DNA from: Aedes albopictus
Lineage: Eukaryota; Arthropoda; Insecta; Diptera; Culicidae
Direction of reading: 5' to 3'
Assembly (NCBI RefSeq): GCF_035046485.1
Contig: NC_085137.1
Coordinates: 254,656,733-254,720,732 of the forward strand
DNA: 64,000 bases
Below, piece by piece: positions 35,201 to 45,196 of this stretch. Within the stretch, counting starts at the first letter, position 1; the number at the start of each line of letters is the position of its first letter. The notes beneath the pieces were generated by a model. The model was not told the origin of the DNA. It was given only the letters and a program-made list of their open reading frames with translations, and did no database searches. The position numbers and the translations under genes were made by a program.

Positions 35201-38200
35201 TAACATGCTTCTTCTTCATGTTCTTGTACTCCAATCGTGCCCAAATGGTCAGCTAGCTTTTTCTCCACTAGCTTGACGTACGCCTTTTTTGTGTTATCAA
35301 CCTAATAACAGTTGCTAACTCTACACTACACATGAGAACACCTTCATGCAGAAATGGCTACATCCTCCACAGTGTTGCTGTACCTGCAATCTGTCCCAAG
35401 ATTTGTCTAGAAGTGTGCACTCAGCCCGACCGTGTTTCGTACCGAATGCATGAGCAAGTTGTGGAATTCTCTGTAGTCGCCATGATCATCAATATTAACT
35501 TCTTTTCTCGATCAGCCTAGATAGCTGTGTAGTGTCGGTAGCGATTGTCTCAATTGGCTAAGAATAACACTACGGACCGCCTGTTCCGGTGGTAAGAATC
35601 CACCAACAGGTGACCCCTAATTCATGGTGTGATGCGGCTTTATGCTTACCGTGCCTAGGAATGAATGGCTAGGGGGGTCTAATAAAAACCTAACCGCTAA
35701 CGGAGCCTGTGGAGTACCAGGGCGCCCTCCACAGTATGTAGCCCTTACTGCGCCACCCGGAGCAATGGTGCAGTGGACCTTGTGTTTCTCCGAGACAATC
35801 AGCTGCCCTTCTTTAGTCTCACTTGAGGCTAAATAAGGGCGGGATTATGAAGATGTTGTTAATTAGTTTAAATTTTCACCTATATGGTTTCGCATTATGC
35901 GATTTACACAGTGTATTCTGTGTATCCTCGCCTTTGGCGTTTTCCAATCGATACCGATTTGGTTTTATTGTTGCTGTTCTTTGTTGTGCTGTTGTTGCGA
36001 AGAGTTTAATCTTACCTAGTTTGGGTAGTGGCTACGGTTAAGATAGCTCAGATCAATCTTCAGCATAAAAGAACAGCAACGATCAATCTTTGCAGACTTA
36101 TGCAAAATGCAACCCGGGAGCTTCTTGACAGCTGCCGAACAACGTCAGCGTACCTAAAAATTTTGGTCCGGGTGGTACTGTCAGATTCAAAGCGGCAAGC
36201 GCTACATTTGAAAAGGACGAAAACCGACAATAACAAACCGAACTAAAAATATTGAAACATTAAACAGAAACCTTTTTTTGTAGTTTCCGCTTTTTTGTGG
36301 TAGATAAATGCAAATTAAGTGCGGCATGATGAATTTGTTTACTAGAAGCGAAAATTATATCTATAAAACAAGTAAAGGCAAAATAGTCGGCTTTCATAAA
36401 ATTAATAAGAAACTCATGGTTTCTTCTAGTGCGGTTATTAAGCACCAGCAAGTAATAAATTAAGTTACTTATGCTAACATTTTACAGCTACATAACTGGT
36501 GGCCAAGCCAAAATGGAAGTTAAAAATAATCATTTGCAGATTTTTTTTTTCGAGTTTGATCTTCGGTTTATGCGCAGTCACAAATTAATATGGAAAACCG
36601 TTTAAACATGTGCTTTTATTACATTTCTTACAACAAAAAGAAAAATGAAAATAATTTCAATTTAATGAACATTAGTTTTTGCGCTCCTATTGAATACGTC
36701 CTTTTGATACGAAACGCTAGCCTCTTGTTGGCTTCCACTCATCACGAAACAAAAAGATGTTTTCGCATGGACAAAAAATGTTGCGTCAGTGAAGGATGGA
36801 CCCGTTGTTTACGAACAGTAGCGACATCTGCGATTTGCAAGTAGGTACGCGAAACTGAGCTCATCTGTCAAGTTACGGGGGGGTTGGCAAAATGGTACAG
36901 CCCAAGTGGCCTTGGTACAAGAACCTTACTTTCGTAAGGGAAATTTCTATCTAGGAAACCTTGTGAACCCGGTGTTTGCCACTTTCAGTAAACATGAAAT
37001 GGCAAACTCGCGTGTCATGCCTCGAGCCTGTGTGCTTATCAACAACGCAATAGTTGCTACACTCATCTCTGAACTAACCACCAGAGATGTATGTGCTATC
37101 ACAATTGATGTATCTGTTGGAAACCTCAACAGGAAATACGTCTATAGAGCTTGCTGACGTTTATTCACCTCTCTCTTGCATGCATGCAGGCGGGATAGGA
37201 TTTGTTTTCATCGGGATACCTTTCCTGATGACAACAAATTCTATTTCGCCTGCATGTTTGAAAAAGAAAGGTGAATAAACGTCAGCAAGCTCTATTGTTC
37301 TGTGTATTTACCGCATGATGAACCATCCCCTACGGATGCTTTCAAATATAGATAGTAGAGTAAACATAGATCCGCGGACACCGCTGACTAAAATGTTTCA
37401 AGCGTGTAAGTAGTAATTTTCAAAAGTGCGACGGTTGAATATGACGTCATGCGCTCCATTGATGCTGTCCAAATCGTGACGTTATGCTCGTTTGGATACA
37501 GATTTTGACAGTTCGTTTGGATACAACGGATTCATCAACACGGATCTATGTTTACTCTACTATCTATACTTTCAAACAAGTCATCGCATACTGCACTTCA
37601 AAAGGCCTTCCGCTAATTGTTGGCAGTGATGCTAATGCTCACTATATCATCTGGGGCAGCTCAGACATTAACTTGAGAGGCTCCAGTTTGATGGAGTACT
37701 TAAGTAGTACAGATCTTGCATTACTTAACATAGGCAACCGCCCAACCTTCATGGTATCTGCTAGAGAGGAAGTGTTAGATATAACACTTAGCTCTAGCAG
37801 AATTAGTCACGAGCTGACCAATTGGCATGTGTCAGATGAAGAATCTTTATCTGACCATCGCTATATCTTTTTTGAACATTTAAATGTTACTTCACAAACA
37901 TTGCGTTTCAGGAATCCTCGGTCAACAAACTGGGATCTTTATACTGATTTGGTTGCAGCCAAATTTCATGGATATTTACCATCCATTGACACTCCAAGTG
38001 ATTTAGATGATGCCGTTGATACTACAACGACCTTCATCATGGAAGCTTTTGAAGAAGCATGCCCTCTACGGTCTGTGAAGATCACAAGAGGAACCCCTTG
38101 GTGGAACTCTGATCTGGCGAAACTCAGGAAACAATGTAGAAAAAGTTGGAACAGACGACGTTCGGCTGGTTCGGAGGCTTTCAGGTCGGCTCGCAAGGCC

Positions 38201-41200
38201 TACAGGAAAGCTCTCCGGTCTGCTGAACGATCCGGCTAAAAAAACCTTTGTACAAATGTTTCCAGTTTGAGTGAAGTCAGTCGGTTAAACAAAATCCTTG
38301 CGAAATCTAAGGATTTCCGGGTGAACGAACTTCGTTTGCCAAATGGCGATCTGACTTCCTCTGATGAGGAAGTTCTGGAATGCTTATTCAGCACACACTT
38401 CCCTGGATGTGTGGATATTACATCTTCGGATGATCCTGATGTCTTTTCTTGTAGTTATGATGTTCGAGGACTAGCAGAGTCTGAATCAGGTTCGGGAGCT
38501 AAATGAAAACACGTCTTTTCTACTACAAGACTGAACGCAGAGAGAAATATTTTTATTCAAATTCAACATACAAACAGTACATAAAAGCAACCAGGTTGCT
38601 GCGATTGATTTTCACATTAACGACTTAAATTCAAACGTGTGTTACCATTGGCAACCGCATCATCACGCATGCCATCGCCACCACGTTGATGTTGCACTAG
38701 GGTGTGCCACCTCCAACACTCCTCCTCAACATCAACTGTCTCCGTAGTTGAATCGCAGTCATAAAATTTGTCATCATCATGACCACCAGAAATTGAATTC
38801 TTCACTATCTCGTTATGCGCCAACTCCTCGCTGCTGATGACTCTTTCGTCGTGAACCTTGCTTCTGCGATGCTTACGGCGACGTTTCCGAGCAGCCACAC
38901 CCCCGGAATCCATCGACATCGCACGCTCTTTTATCACGTTCAGAGCATACAGTCCGCCAACATTATCAGCAGTCGCGATAACGTCATCCCCGAGAACCAA
39001 CCGACACTGGTTCGCAATAAACTCAGTTCTTACATTTTTCGTCGCAAGTTTTGAAACCGAAATCAAATTCTCCTTCAGCGTGGGAGCATAAAGAACGTCC
39101 GTCAATGTTATCAAAACTCTCTGATTTCGACCGTCTACGCACTCAATCGTACAATCTCCGATGCCACCGGTGCGGATCTTCTCCCCACTCGCGGTCGAAA
39201 TTACCCGGCAAACACTCGTGTCCAATCTCGAAAACGCTTTACGGTTCCTCACTATGTGCGACGACGCGCCGGAATCAATCACCCACGTGTCCGCGTCACG
39301 CGCACCGCTCCTAACCATAAACGTGAACGAATGGTGTTCATTTTCGCGCACTGTTTTAACCTCACTTTTCTTTTTCTCACCTATTTCTTCCAGGAACGCT
39401 TTGCAGTTTCGCTTCAAGTGCCCTTCCTGTCCGCAAAAATAGCACGTCACATCCTTCCGACGCGTGGTTCCACTTGTCCGGAGCACTTGTTCGTCGGTAC
39501 TGCTTCTTTGCTTCCGCTGCTTTTCCGCTTCATCGATGAGCTTCACTTTTACCAACTCGAGAGTCAACTCCTCCTCGTCCCGGGCCTCCAAAGCCGTGGT
39601 CAACGGATTGAACGAATCCGGCAACCCACGCAAAATCAACGCGACCTTGAGGCACTCTCTCATTTCGAAGCCAGAGTTCTCTAGCCGAACGTACAATTTT
39701 TCGATGTCCGCCAGATACCGCTCCATGTCCTCACCGCACTGGTAATTTTGGTTCGTAATCTGCTTCAAAAACGTTACCTTCTGTCCCAGCGATGCCTTCT
39801 GGTGATGGTCCTTCAATGCCGCCCTCGCCGTGGTTTTACCTCGTATCCCTCGCCGTGGTTTTACCTCGAATCAGCCCGTACTGGCTCTCATCCACCGTCA
39901 GTTGGATCGTGGCCAATGCTCGTTCGTCTCCTTCAAGCCACGCGTTCGTCACAGGATTCGGGGGAGTTCCGGGGTCGACATGCTTCCACATTTGCTCGCG
40001 TCGTAGCAGTGCTTGCATCGAAAAGCACCACGCTTCGTAGTTCGTGTTCGTCAGCTTCACGATCCGTGCCCACTCCATCTTCAGACAGCTTCCGGAAAAC
40101 AGGGAACTTCTAACCCGAGCTGTATTTTCAGGAACGGCTTCTGCTTCTCAATTCGGCGGGTCACACGTGCCGGGCCAATAACCTGTTCGAGGACTAGCAG
40201 AGTCTGAATCAGGTTCGGGAGCTAAATGAAAACACGTCTTTTCTACTACAAGACTGAACGCAGAGAGAAATATTTTTATTCAAATTCAACATACAAACAG
40301 CTACATAAAAGCAACCAGGTTGCTGCGATTGATTTTCACATTAACGACTTAAATTCAAACGTGTGTTACCATTGGCAACCGCATCATCACGCATGCCATC
40401 GCCACCACGTTGATGTTGCACTAGGGTGTGCCACCTCCAACATATGATTCTTTAGCTTCGGCTCGGAGTATTGTAACTATAGAATCGACTGAGTGGGCTC
40501 TTAATAGCTTTGCTCTTTTCAAATCTCCTGGGGCAGATGGGATTTATCCTATTTTGCTTCAGAAGGGATTTGATTATTTCAAACATGTTTTGAAAAAACT
40601 ACTTGTTTGCAGTTTTGCTACAGGGTATATTCCCAAACCCTGGAGGGATATTACTGTAAAGTTTATTCCGAAAGTGGGTCGTGCGTCGTATGAAGAAGCA
40701 AAGAGTTTCAGACCTATCAGTTTGACCTCTTTTCTTCTGAAATGCTTAGAACGCATTGTGGATCATCACATCCGTGATGTTCATCTGGCCAACGTGCCTC
40801 TTCATGTGAACCAACATGCCTACCAATCTGGTAAGTCCACTGTGACTCTTTTACACAAGGTTGTTCACGATATCGAGAAAGCATTCGCCCAAAAGCAATC
40901 TTGTTTGGGTGTTTTCTTAGATATCGAGGGTGCCTTTGACAACGTGCCTTTCGATGCCATATTGGAAGCCGCACGGGGTCATGGTATATCTCCAATGATT
41001 TCCAATTGGATTCACCAAATGCTCAAAAACCGATATCTCTTCTCGACATTGCGTCTAGCAGGGATTAGGAAATTGAGTGTTTGTGGATGCCCCCAAGGGG
41101 GAGTCTTGTCACCGCTTTTGTGGAATCTCGTAGCAGATACGCTATTGAGGCAACTCAACAATAGCGGTTTTCCTACTTATGGTTTTGCCGACGACTACCT

Positions 41201-44196
41201 AACATTGTTAGTTGGTATGTGCATCAGCACCCTTTTCGACCTGATGCAAAACGCCCTTCAGGTAGTTGAGGGTTGGTGTCGCCAATATGGCCTTTCGATT
41301 AATCCGAGTAAAACATCTATTGTTCTTTTCACGGAAAGGCGAAACCGTAATGGCGTTCGACCTTTGCGTCTCTTTGATTCTGAAATCGATGTGACTGAAC
41401 AGGTAAAGTACGTTGGAGTAATTCTTGATTCCAAGCTTTCCTGGACACCTCACATTGAGTTCAGAATCAAGAAAGCTTGTATGGCCTTCGGGCAATGCCG
41501 GCGTACTTTTGGTACAACTTGGGGTCTAAAACCCAAGTATATCAAATGGATTTACACAACTGTGGTTCGGCCAATATTGGCTTATGGATGTCTTGTGTGG
41601 TGGCAAAAGGGCGAAGTGAGAACGGTCCAATCAAAATTAGGCCATCTCCAAAGGATGTGCTTAATGGCGATGTCTGGAGCGTTCTCTTCAACTCCCACGG
41701 CAGCGCTCGAAGTTCTCTTTGACGTAGCCCCACTACACATTCATCTCAAACAAGAAGCACTTTCTTGCACTTACCGTCTACGGGTACTCGGTCTACTAGA
41801 GGAAACTCCTGTGAACCGCACATCAACACACACCTCGTTGTTTCCACTTTTGGTGAATTGGGACAAAGTTGTCCTTGCTCCAAGTGATCTTACAATTGCT
41901 TGTAATTTTCCGTATAGGACATTTTCCACGAAATTCCCTTCCCGGGAAGAGTGGACATCTGGTTATCTGGAAAGAAGTATTTCAGACGGCATCGTATGTT
42001 TCACTGATGGCTCCCTTCTCGAAGGTCGAGCAGGTGCTGGTGTTTATTCTCGTGAGCTAAGGCTGTATCAGTCTTACGCACTTGGTAGACACTGCACCGT
42101 TTTTCAGGCCGAAATATTTGCTCTTATGTGCGGAGTGCAATCAGCACTTCAGCAGCACGTAATGGGCAAAGTAATATACTTCTGTTCAGATAGCCAGGCT
42201 GCTATTAAAGCACTTGCTTCGGCCAACTCCAGGTCGAAGATAGTTATCGCTTGTCGAACTCAAATCGAGGAGCTGAATTCAGCAAACGCTGTTCACCTTC
42301 TATGGGTACCTGGCCATTCTTCCATCGCTGGAAATGAATTGGCTGATGAGTTAGCTCGCTCTGGAGCATCACATGACTTCATTGGCCCTGAGCCAGCTAT
42401 TCCGATATCGAAGTGTTGGATTAAGCTTCAGATTCACACCTGGGCTGTCACTCAACACAGACAATATTGGAATAGTTTGGAGTCATGCCGTCAAACCAAA
42501 TTGTATAGTGCTGAGCCATCTCTACGGGTGGCGAAGTATCTAACTAATCTGTCTAAGCAGAATTGCAGCATGCTGGTCGAAGCATTGACTGGCCACTGCC
42601 GACTCAGCTATCACATGACGAATATTCAGCAAGCTGATTCATTTGCCTGTGATAGCTGTGAATCCGATTATGGAACTTCGTATCATTTGATATGTAACTG
42701 TCCAGTTTTCGCGCAACTGCGTTTCCGAGTGTTCGGTAAACACTTATTAAGTGAAACTGACTTCAGAAACCTGAATCTTCAGGATATTCTGTTGTTCTTA
42801 ACCCGCTGTGGTAAAGAGCTATAGGCTCTCTTTCGCTTTATGCGTTATTACAGTGTCCTTTTCAGGGCGCTGTTTGAACCCATTGTGGTACGCTTGTGCG
42901 TTAGTACCCTCTTCCAGGGTATTTTTCCTATTTCCCTACCTGACCCTATCCCCATCCAAATCCTTTTTCCTTCGTTTTCCCTCAGGTAGATGATGAAATA
43001 GGCTGTTATTTTGGCGATGGCACAAATGTCCCAAATGGAGGATAACGTGCCTCTGGAGCCGGCCTTCTGATATCTGATTGTATTGCATGTATTGCAAGCA
43101 CCTTGCGAACTTAACATTTAGTGTGGCGGCAGCATCAACTTGCCCACCATGTGGGCTGTGTGTAACAGCATCTTGCCACCTTCTGTAGCTCATTCTCTGG
43201 AAATCTTCCACTAACATGCTTCTTCTTCATGTTCTTGTACTCCAATCGTGCCCAAATGGTCAGCTAGCTTTTTCTCCACTAGCTTGACGTACGCCTTTTT
43301 TGTGTTATCAACCTAATTAGAGTGACTGGAAGGGAGAGTGGCGTCATGTTCCAATTTTGACAGGTCTCCTGCTCGTTTGGAACAGGAATTTGTATGGATT
43401 TGACAGATGATCGCTGTTCCAATTTTGACATTGACGCCACTCTCCCTTCCAGTCACTCTAAACCTAATAACAGTTGCTAACTCTACACTACACATGAGAA
43501 CACCTTCATGCAGAAATGGCTACATCCTCCACAGTGTAGCTGTACCTGCAATCTGTCCCAAGATTTGTCTAGAAGTGTGCACTCAGCCCGACCGTGTTTC
43601 GTACCGAATGCATGAGCAAGTTGTGGAATTCTCTGTAGTCGCCATGGCGTAATGGCTCAGCTTGGACGAAACATGCTTTTCAGCTTGGTTTTGTTTAAGA
43701 ATTTCCAGGCTAGTAGGTACTCTATGCATAAGTAAATCAAGTAAATTTCCATTACGAAAAGTTCATGGACGGACCGGGAATTAAACCCGTTACCCTCAGT
43801 ATGGTTTTGCTGAATACCCGTGTGCTTCGGACCCAGCAAAGGTTTGAATACTCAACGGTATCTCTAAGAGTTACGTCTGGTGGAACATGCTAATTACCAT
43901 ACAAAAACATTGAAGATTGAAAACAAAACGATTTCACGTTGGCCTGAACCGACCCGATTCCAGATGTTGAAACAAAAATAATATTCAACCTATCATGCTA
44001 GAGATAAGACTACTTCCCAAACTTCATGCAAAAATATTATAACCTTATTCAAGACAGGTGTTCGCAAAAAAATATTACGCAGTTAAAAATATCCCTTCCT
44101 AATTTTAAATTTCGGTCACTCACCTTGATTTTTCTTGGAATCAGAAGTCTGCCCCTTGGACAGGGACTGATTCGCAAAGCGATGATTTTTCTCCAT
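29291..44196 (-). CDS. RNF10: RNF10-type RING E3 ubiquitin ligase, 770 aa, 6 exons
   Basis: Exons on the minus strand: 44196-44124, 33241-32084, 31955-31542, 31476-31322, 29873-29766 and 29695-29291. All sites are GT/AG and phases match (1,1,1,0,0). A family block SLNHLLNFHYTPRERDQPVR precedes the RING. The C3HC4 RING (CPICLYPP, then CGHIYCWPCILHY, then CPIC) is at about residues 220-261. Later family marks are FYFYQSADGQPLYLHSMNTR, SMSEALRKRLKYLQHLPIC, a basic RRKDRQKRARAERIRER helix, and an end AIEAALEKVSLN...KKKKNKKTVLFASGMN much like vertebrate RNF10. RNF10 ubiquitinates 40S proteins uS3/uS5 on stalled ribosomes (known for the family). Intron 1 is 10.9 kb and full of transposons. The start at 44196 is the ATG in frame with exon 2 (MEKNHRFANQ). 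Confidence 0.93.
30113..30760 (+). pseudogene. Non-LTR retrotransposon fragment (RTE-like), central part
   Basis: Lies antisense in RNF10 intron 4. The ORF at 30207-30728 (VKLRPKLSVINNVRYRRPLR, AAINDAAESTIGYVERNRRN, YKQKRKQQTRLF) is the stretch between endonuclease and reverse transcriptase of an RTE-like LINE. It has no RT motifs and its reading is broken near 30730. The same family's 3' part is in intron 1 (33285-34070). Confidence 0.65.
32084..33241 (-). other. RNF10: RNF10 exon 2 (RING exon)
   Basis: The largest coding exon. It carries the Asn-His-Leu-Leu-Asn block and the full RING. The acceptor TTACAG is just right of 33241. The donor GTGAGC begins at 32083. Confidence 0.92.
33285..34070 (+). 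pseudogene. Non-LTR retrotransposon fragment (RTE-like), RT C-terminus
   Basis: A 253-aa ORF (33296-34057) holds the RT thumb/C-terminal region: GLVINVSKTKYMMAKGS, EFVYLGSLV, KLTIYKTPVVLYGHETWTLR and GRLRWAGHVIRM. It ends WRRLLCTAEATPALA. It is cut off upstream, before the catalytic motif, which is usual for a 5'-truncated insertion. It sits close to RNF10 exon 2, in intron 1. Confidence 0.7.
34219..35484 (-). pseudogene. Decayed BEL/Pao relic
   Basis: Minus-strand pieces in shifted frames match BEL/Pao order. PQLLIGVNNIHPF (near 35015-34980) is the segment after the protease. ILFDASEHGYGCVAYMRTVF (near 34360-34300) is the RNase H-like segment. Many stops and deletions. Its right-hand part (35066-35484) is the sequence that is duplicated on the far side of the LOA-like LINE. 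Confidence 0.55.
35066..35484. repeat. 419-bp direct repeat, left copy, flanking the LOA-like LINE
   Basis: Nearly identical to 43077-43646 once the 143-bp MITE and its 8-bp duplication are removed from the latter, which leaves exactly 419 bases. I saw one substitution. The two copies end immediately at the two ends of the LINE. Confidence 0.85.
36110..36886. mobile_element. 777-bp hAT-like element in the LINE endonuclease
   Basis: An exact 8-bp duplication GCAAAATG (36102-36109, 36887-36894) flanks ends CAACCCGGG and, inverted, CAACCCCCC, with further pairing at CTTCTTGACAG / CTGTCAAGTTAC. No ORF of note. Excision on paper restores the endonuclease reading frame. Confidence 0.8.
37146..37290. 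mobile_element. 145-bp palindromic MITE in the LINE
   Basis: GCTTGCTGACGTTTATTCAC and its inverted copy form the ends. TCTAT is duplicated (37141-37145, 37291-37295), though the exact limits are ambiguous by a few bases because the termini and target share letters. Removal keeps the endonuclease frame open. Confidence 0.7.
37347..37568. mobile_element. 222-bp MITE with 28-bp TIRs and 8-bp duplication
   Basis: TATAGATAGTAGAGTAAACA plus ATAGATCC is repeated inverted at the right end, and CTTTCAAA is duplicated (37339-37346, 37569-37576). Eight bases suggests hAT or P-like transposase. It interrupts the LINE endonuclease. Confidence 0.85.
38461..38718 (-). repeat. 3' LTR of the copia element
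   Basis: 258-bp TG...CA repeat. The Gag-protease ORF runs into it and stops at 38617. Confidence 0.9.
38617..40078 (-). pseudogene. copia Gag-protease, frameshifted
   Basis: The start is the ATG at 40078 (MEWARIVKLTNTNYEAWCF), the copia Gag N-terminus. A 25-bp tandem duplication at about 39832-39881 shifts the frame. The rest continues in the 39816-38617 frame. The Gag core (LRGLPDSFNPL) is followed by the zinc knuckle CYFCGQEGHLKRNC and the protease motif WVIDSGASSHI with conserved Asp-Ser-Gly. It ends at LYALNV, where the integrase zinc domain would normally begin. The tail is unrelated Arg/Asp-rich sequence, so the pol region was lost by deletion. Confidence 0.85.
40184..40442 (-). repeat. 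5' LTR of the copia element
   Basis: 259-bp partner of 38461-38718, with one extra base. A possible primer-binding site adjoins it on its left. Confidence 0.9.
40443..42824 (+). CDS. LOA-like LINE reverse transcriptase and RNase H (ORF2 C-terminal part)
   Basis: Open from the copia junction to TAG at 42822-42824, about 793 aa. RT motifs in order: FKSPGADGIYP, SFRPISLTSFLLKCLER, LGVFLDIEGAFDNV, CPQGGVLSPLLWN and YGFADDYLTLLVG. FADD stands in place of the usual YADD. Then come QVKYVGVILDSKLSW and the RNase H block with CFTDGS, AEIFAL, CSDSQAA and LLWVPGHSSIAGNELADELA. A C-terminal Cys/His cluster (CDSCESDYGTSYHLICNC) ends it. The first ~30 codons are the continuation of ORF2 from before the copia insertion, so there is no true start codon. 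Confidence 0.85.
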   Translation, partial: YDSLASARSIVTIESTEWALNSFALFKSPGADGIYPILLQKGFDYFKHVLKKLLVCSFATGYIPKPWRDITVKFIPKVGRASYEEAKSFRPISLTSFLLKCLERIVDHHIRDVHLANVPLHVNQHAYQSGKSTVTLLHKVVHDIEKAFAQKQSCLGVFLDIEGAFDNVPFDAILEAARGHGISPMISNWIHQMLKNRYLFSTLRLAGIRKLSVCGCPQGGVLSPLLWNLVADTLLRQLNNSGFPTYGFADDYLTLLVGMCISTLFDLMQNALQVVEGWCRQYGLSINPSKTSIVLFTERRNRNGVRPLRLFDSEIDVTEQVKYVGVILDSKLSWTPHIEFRIKKACMAFGQCRRTFGTTWGLKPKYIKWIYTTVVRPILAYGCLVWWQKGEVRTVQSKLGHLQRMCLMAMSGAFSSTPTAALEVLFDVAPLHIHLKQEALSCTYRLRVLGLLEETPVNRTSTHTSLFPLLVNWDKVVLAPSDLTIACNFPYRTFSTKFPSREEWTSGYLERSISDGIVCFTDGSLLEGRAGAGVYSRELRLYQSYALGRHCTVFQAEIFALMCGVQSALQQHVMGKVIYFCSDSQAAIKALASANSRSKIVIACRTQIEELNSANAVHLLWVPGHSSIAGNELADELARSGASHDFIGPEPAIPISKCWIKLQIHTWAVTQHRQYWNSLESCRQTKLYSAEPSLRVAKYLTNLSKQNCSMLVEALTGHCRLSYHMTNIQQADSFACDSCESDYGTSYHLICNCPVFAQLRFRVFGKHLLSETDFRNLNLQDILLFLTRCGKEL
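43077..43646. repeat. 419-bp direct repeat, right copy, with a MITE inside
   Basis: Pairs with 35066-35484. It contains the 143-bp MITE at 43318-43460, which landed after the duplication arose because the left copy lacks it. Confidence 0.85.
43318..43460. mobile_element. MITE with TAGAGTGACTGGAAGGGAGA ends, long copy
   Basis: A perfect 8-bp duplication AACCTAAT (43310-43317, 43461-43468) surrounds inverted ends. The empty site is preserved in the left repeat copy at 35305-35315, which proves the insertion. A 75-bp relative is at 46116-46190. Confidence 0.9.
43750..43870 (-). mobile_element. tRNA-derived SINE fragment
   Basis: The minus strand carries a tRNA-like stretch with GGGTTTAATTCCCGG as a degenerate B box. 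It resembles 12235-12345. No ORF. Confidence 0.45.
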
Positions 44197-44398
44197 TGGT
44201 GGAGCTGTTGACGATGCTTAAAACTAGGTCAAAAGAAGAAACAATAGAGGAGTGGTGGCAGTAGACGGAGGCGGAGTCCGACTGGCTATCGATTGCCAGT
44301 TCCGGCTCGGACCTACGACGGCGACGAAGCACTTTTCCTCCACAGAACGGAGCGATGGAGCTGCTGCTGACGGATGACACTTTGCGTGTTGTAGACAT
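44141..44398 (-). promoter_or_regulatory. Upstream ORF overlapping the RNF10 start
   Basis: An 85-codon ORF starts at an ATG (44398) in good context (A at -3) 202 bases before the RNF10 ATG. It ends at 44141, 53 bases beyond it, in another frame. If the transcript begins upstream of 44398, this overlapping uORF would lower RNF10 translation. The Ser-rich start (MSTTRKVSSVSSSS) resembles the Ser-rich N-terminus of vertebrate RNF10, so an unseen intron joining the two is the alternative. Confidence 0.35.
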
Positions 44399-45196
44399 CT
44401 TTTTAGTTGGCCATGATTGTACACCTTCGACGAGAAAAAAGAAAATCTTCCAATGTGATTTTCTTCCTGCTGCTGCTTCTGTGGGTTACGAAGTGGAGGG
44501 GAGTGCCTGAATTACGGACCAGAACGGCTCGTTCGCGGGTTGAGCGCTGCGCTTTTCGTCGGGTGCGCTGGATCACCTGGTGGGTACGACGCGCGGGGAG
44601 ACAGGCCTAGGAACCCGTATCTGGAACGGCACTTGCGAAAAACTTGCGAAACTTTTTCCGATCAACTTTTGCACGCAGACCGTCGCGTTGCAAATGGCGA
44701 CGAACGAATGACGTTATTGGGGACTTCGAAGGTGATGATTATGTTTGCGGTTTTCTGTGAGAAAGTGAAGGAGGGAAGATTTTTTGCTTTTTTTTCACTC
44801 ATACTCCCATAAGAAACCCCGTAGGAAGAAAGAGTGTTTCCCGGCTCATCAACCTTCGTAGTCGCGAATCCTCTCGGTCGGCTGAAAGCTGAAAATGGGC
44901 AGTGTTGCCAGGTGATTATTCTATTGCAATAAAAAAAACCCTATTTTTGTATTTAAAAATAAATTTCGTTCCTGCATACAATATTTATTATAAATCGGCC
45001 CAAACTCACTAATTAAAACCTTTACTATTTTGAAATTTTGTATTCTGTTTATTAAAGACCGTATGTTGTCTAAGCAATTGCGAATTAATTTGCATCCGAA
45101 TACATTTTCTAATTAATAGAATTTGGCATCCCTGTTGTCAAGCAAAAAGTCTTATGAAAGGGATTGTCGTAGAGTTCGAAATAAAAAAACATCGCA

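Larger units (their letters stand above)
36028..38506 (+). pseudogene. LOA-like LINE ORF2, endonuclease part, interrupted
   Basis: Begins near 36028 (VKIAQINLQHKRTATINLCR) and resumes after the first insertion with AQVALVQEPYFRKGN, the family's VQEP motif. After the two smaller MITEs it gives GLPLIVGSDANAHYIIWGSS (the catalytic S/G-D-x-N-A-H motif), DITLSS and SDHRYIFFEH (SDH motif). A stop at 38237 breaks the linker before the reverse transcriptase. Confidence 0.8.
38461..40442 (-). mobile_element. copia-type LTR retrotransposon, pol-deleted, 1982 bp
   Basis: LTRs 38461-38718 (258 bp) and 40184-40442 (259 bp) begin TGTTCGAGGACTAGC and end CACCTCCAACA. The 5-bp target TATGA is duplicated on both sides. 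They differ by about one base. The interior encodes Gag and protease on the minus strand but no integrase, reverse transcriptase or RNase H. It inserted into the LOA-like LINE between endonuclease and reverse transcriptase. Confidence 0.9.
35485..43076 (+). mobile_element. LOA/Lian-like LINE with four nested insertions
   Basis: From a 5' leader (GATAGCTGTGTAGTGTCGG near 35521) to a 3' UTR ending near GGATAACGTGCCTCTGGAGC (43040-43070). ORF2 carries an AP-like endonuclease, reverse transcriptase and RNase H, the order found in the LOA and I groups. It is interrupted by elements at 36110-36886, 37146-37290, 37347-37568 and 38461-40442. Removing them makes the endonuclease frame continuous. Stops such as the TAA at 38237 show decay. 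It lies in RNF10 intron 1, antisense to the gene. Confidence 0.85.

Noticed and set aside
44407..44812. Plus-strand ORFs between RNF10 and AMBRA1
   Set aside because: No family resemblance. They overlap the RNF10 5' UTR and promoter and are short.
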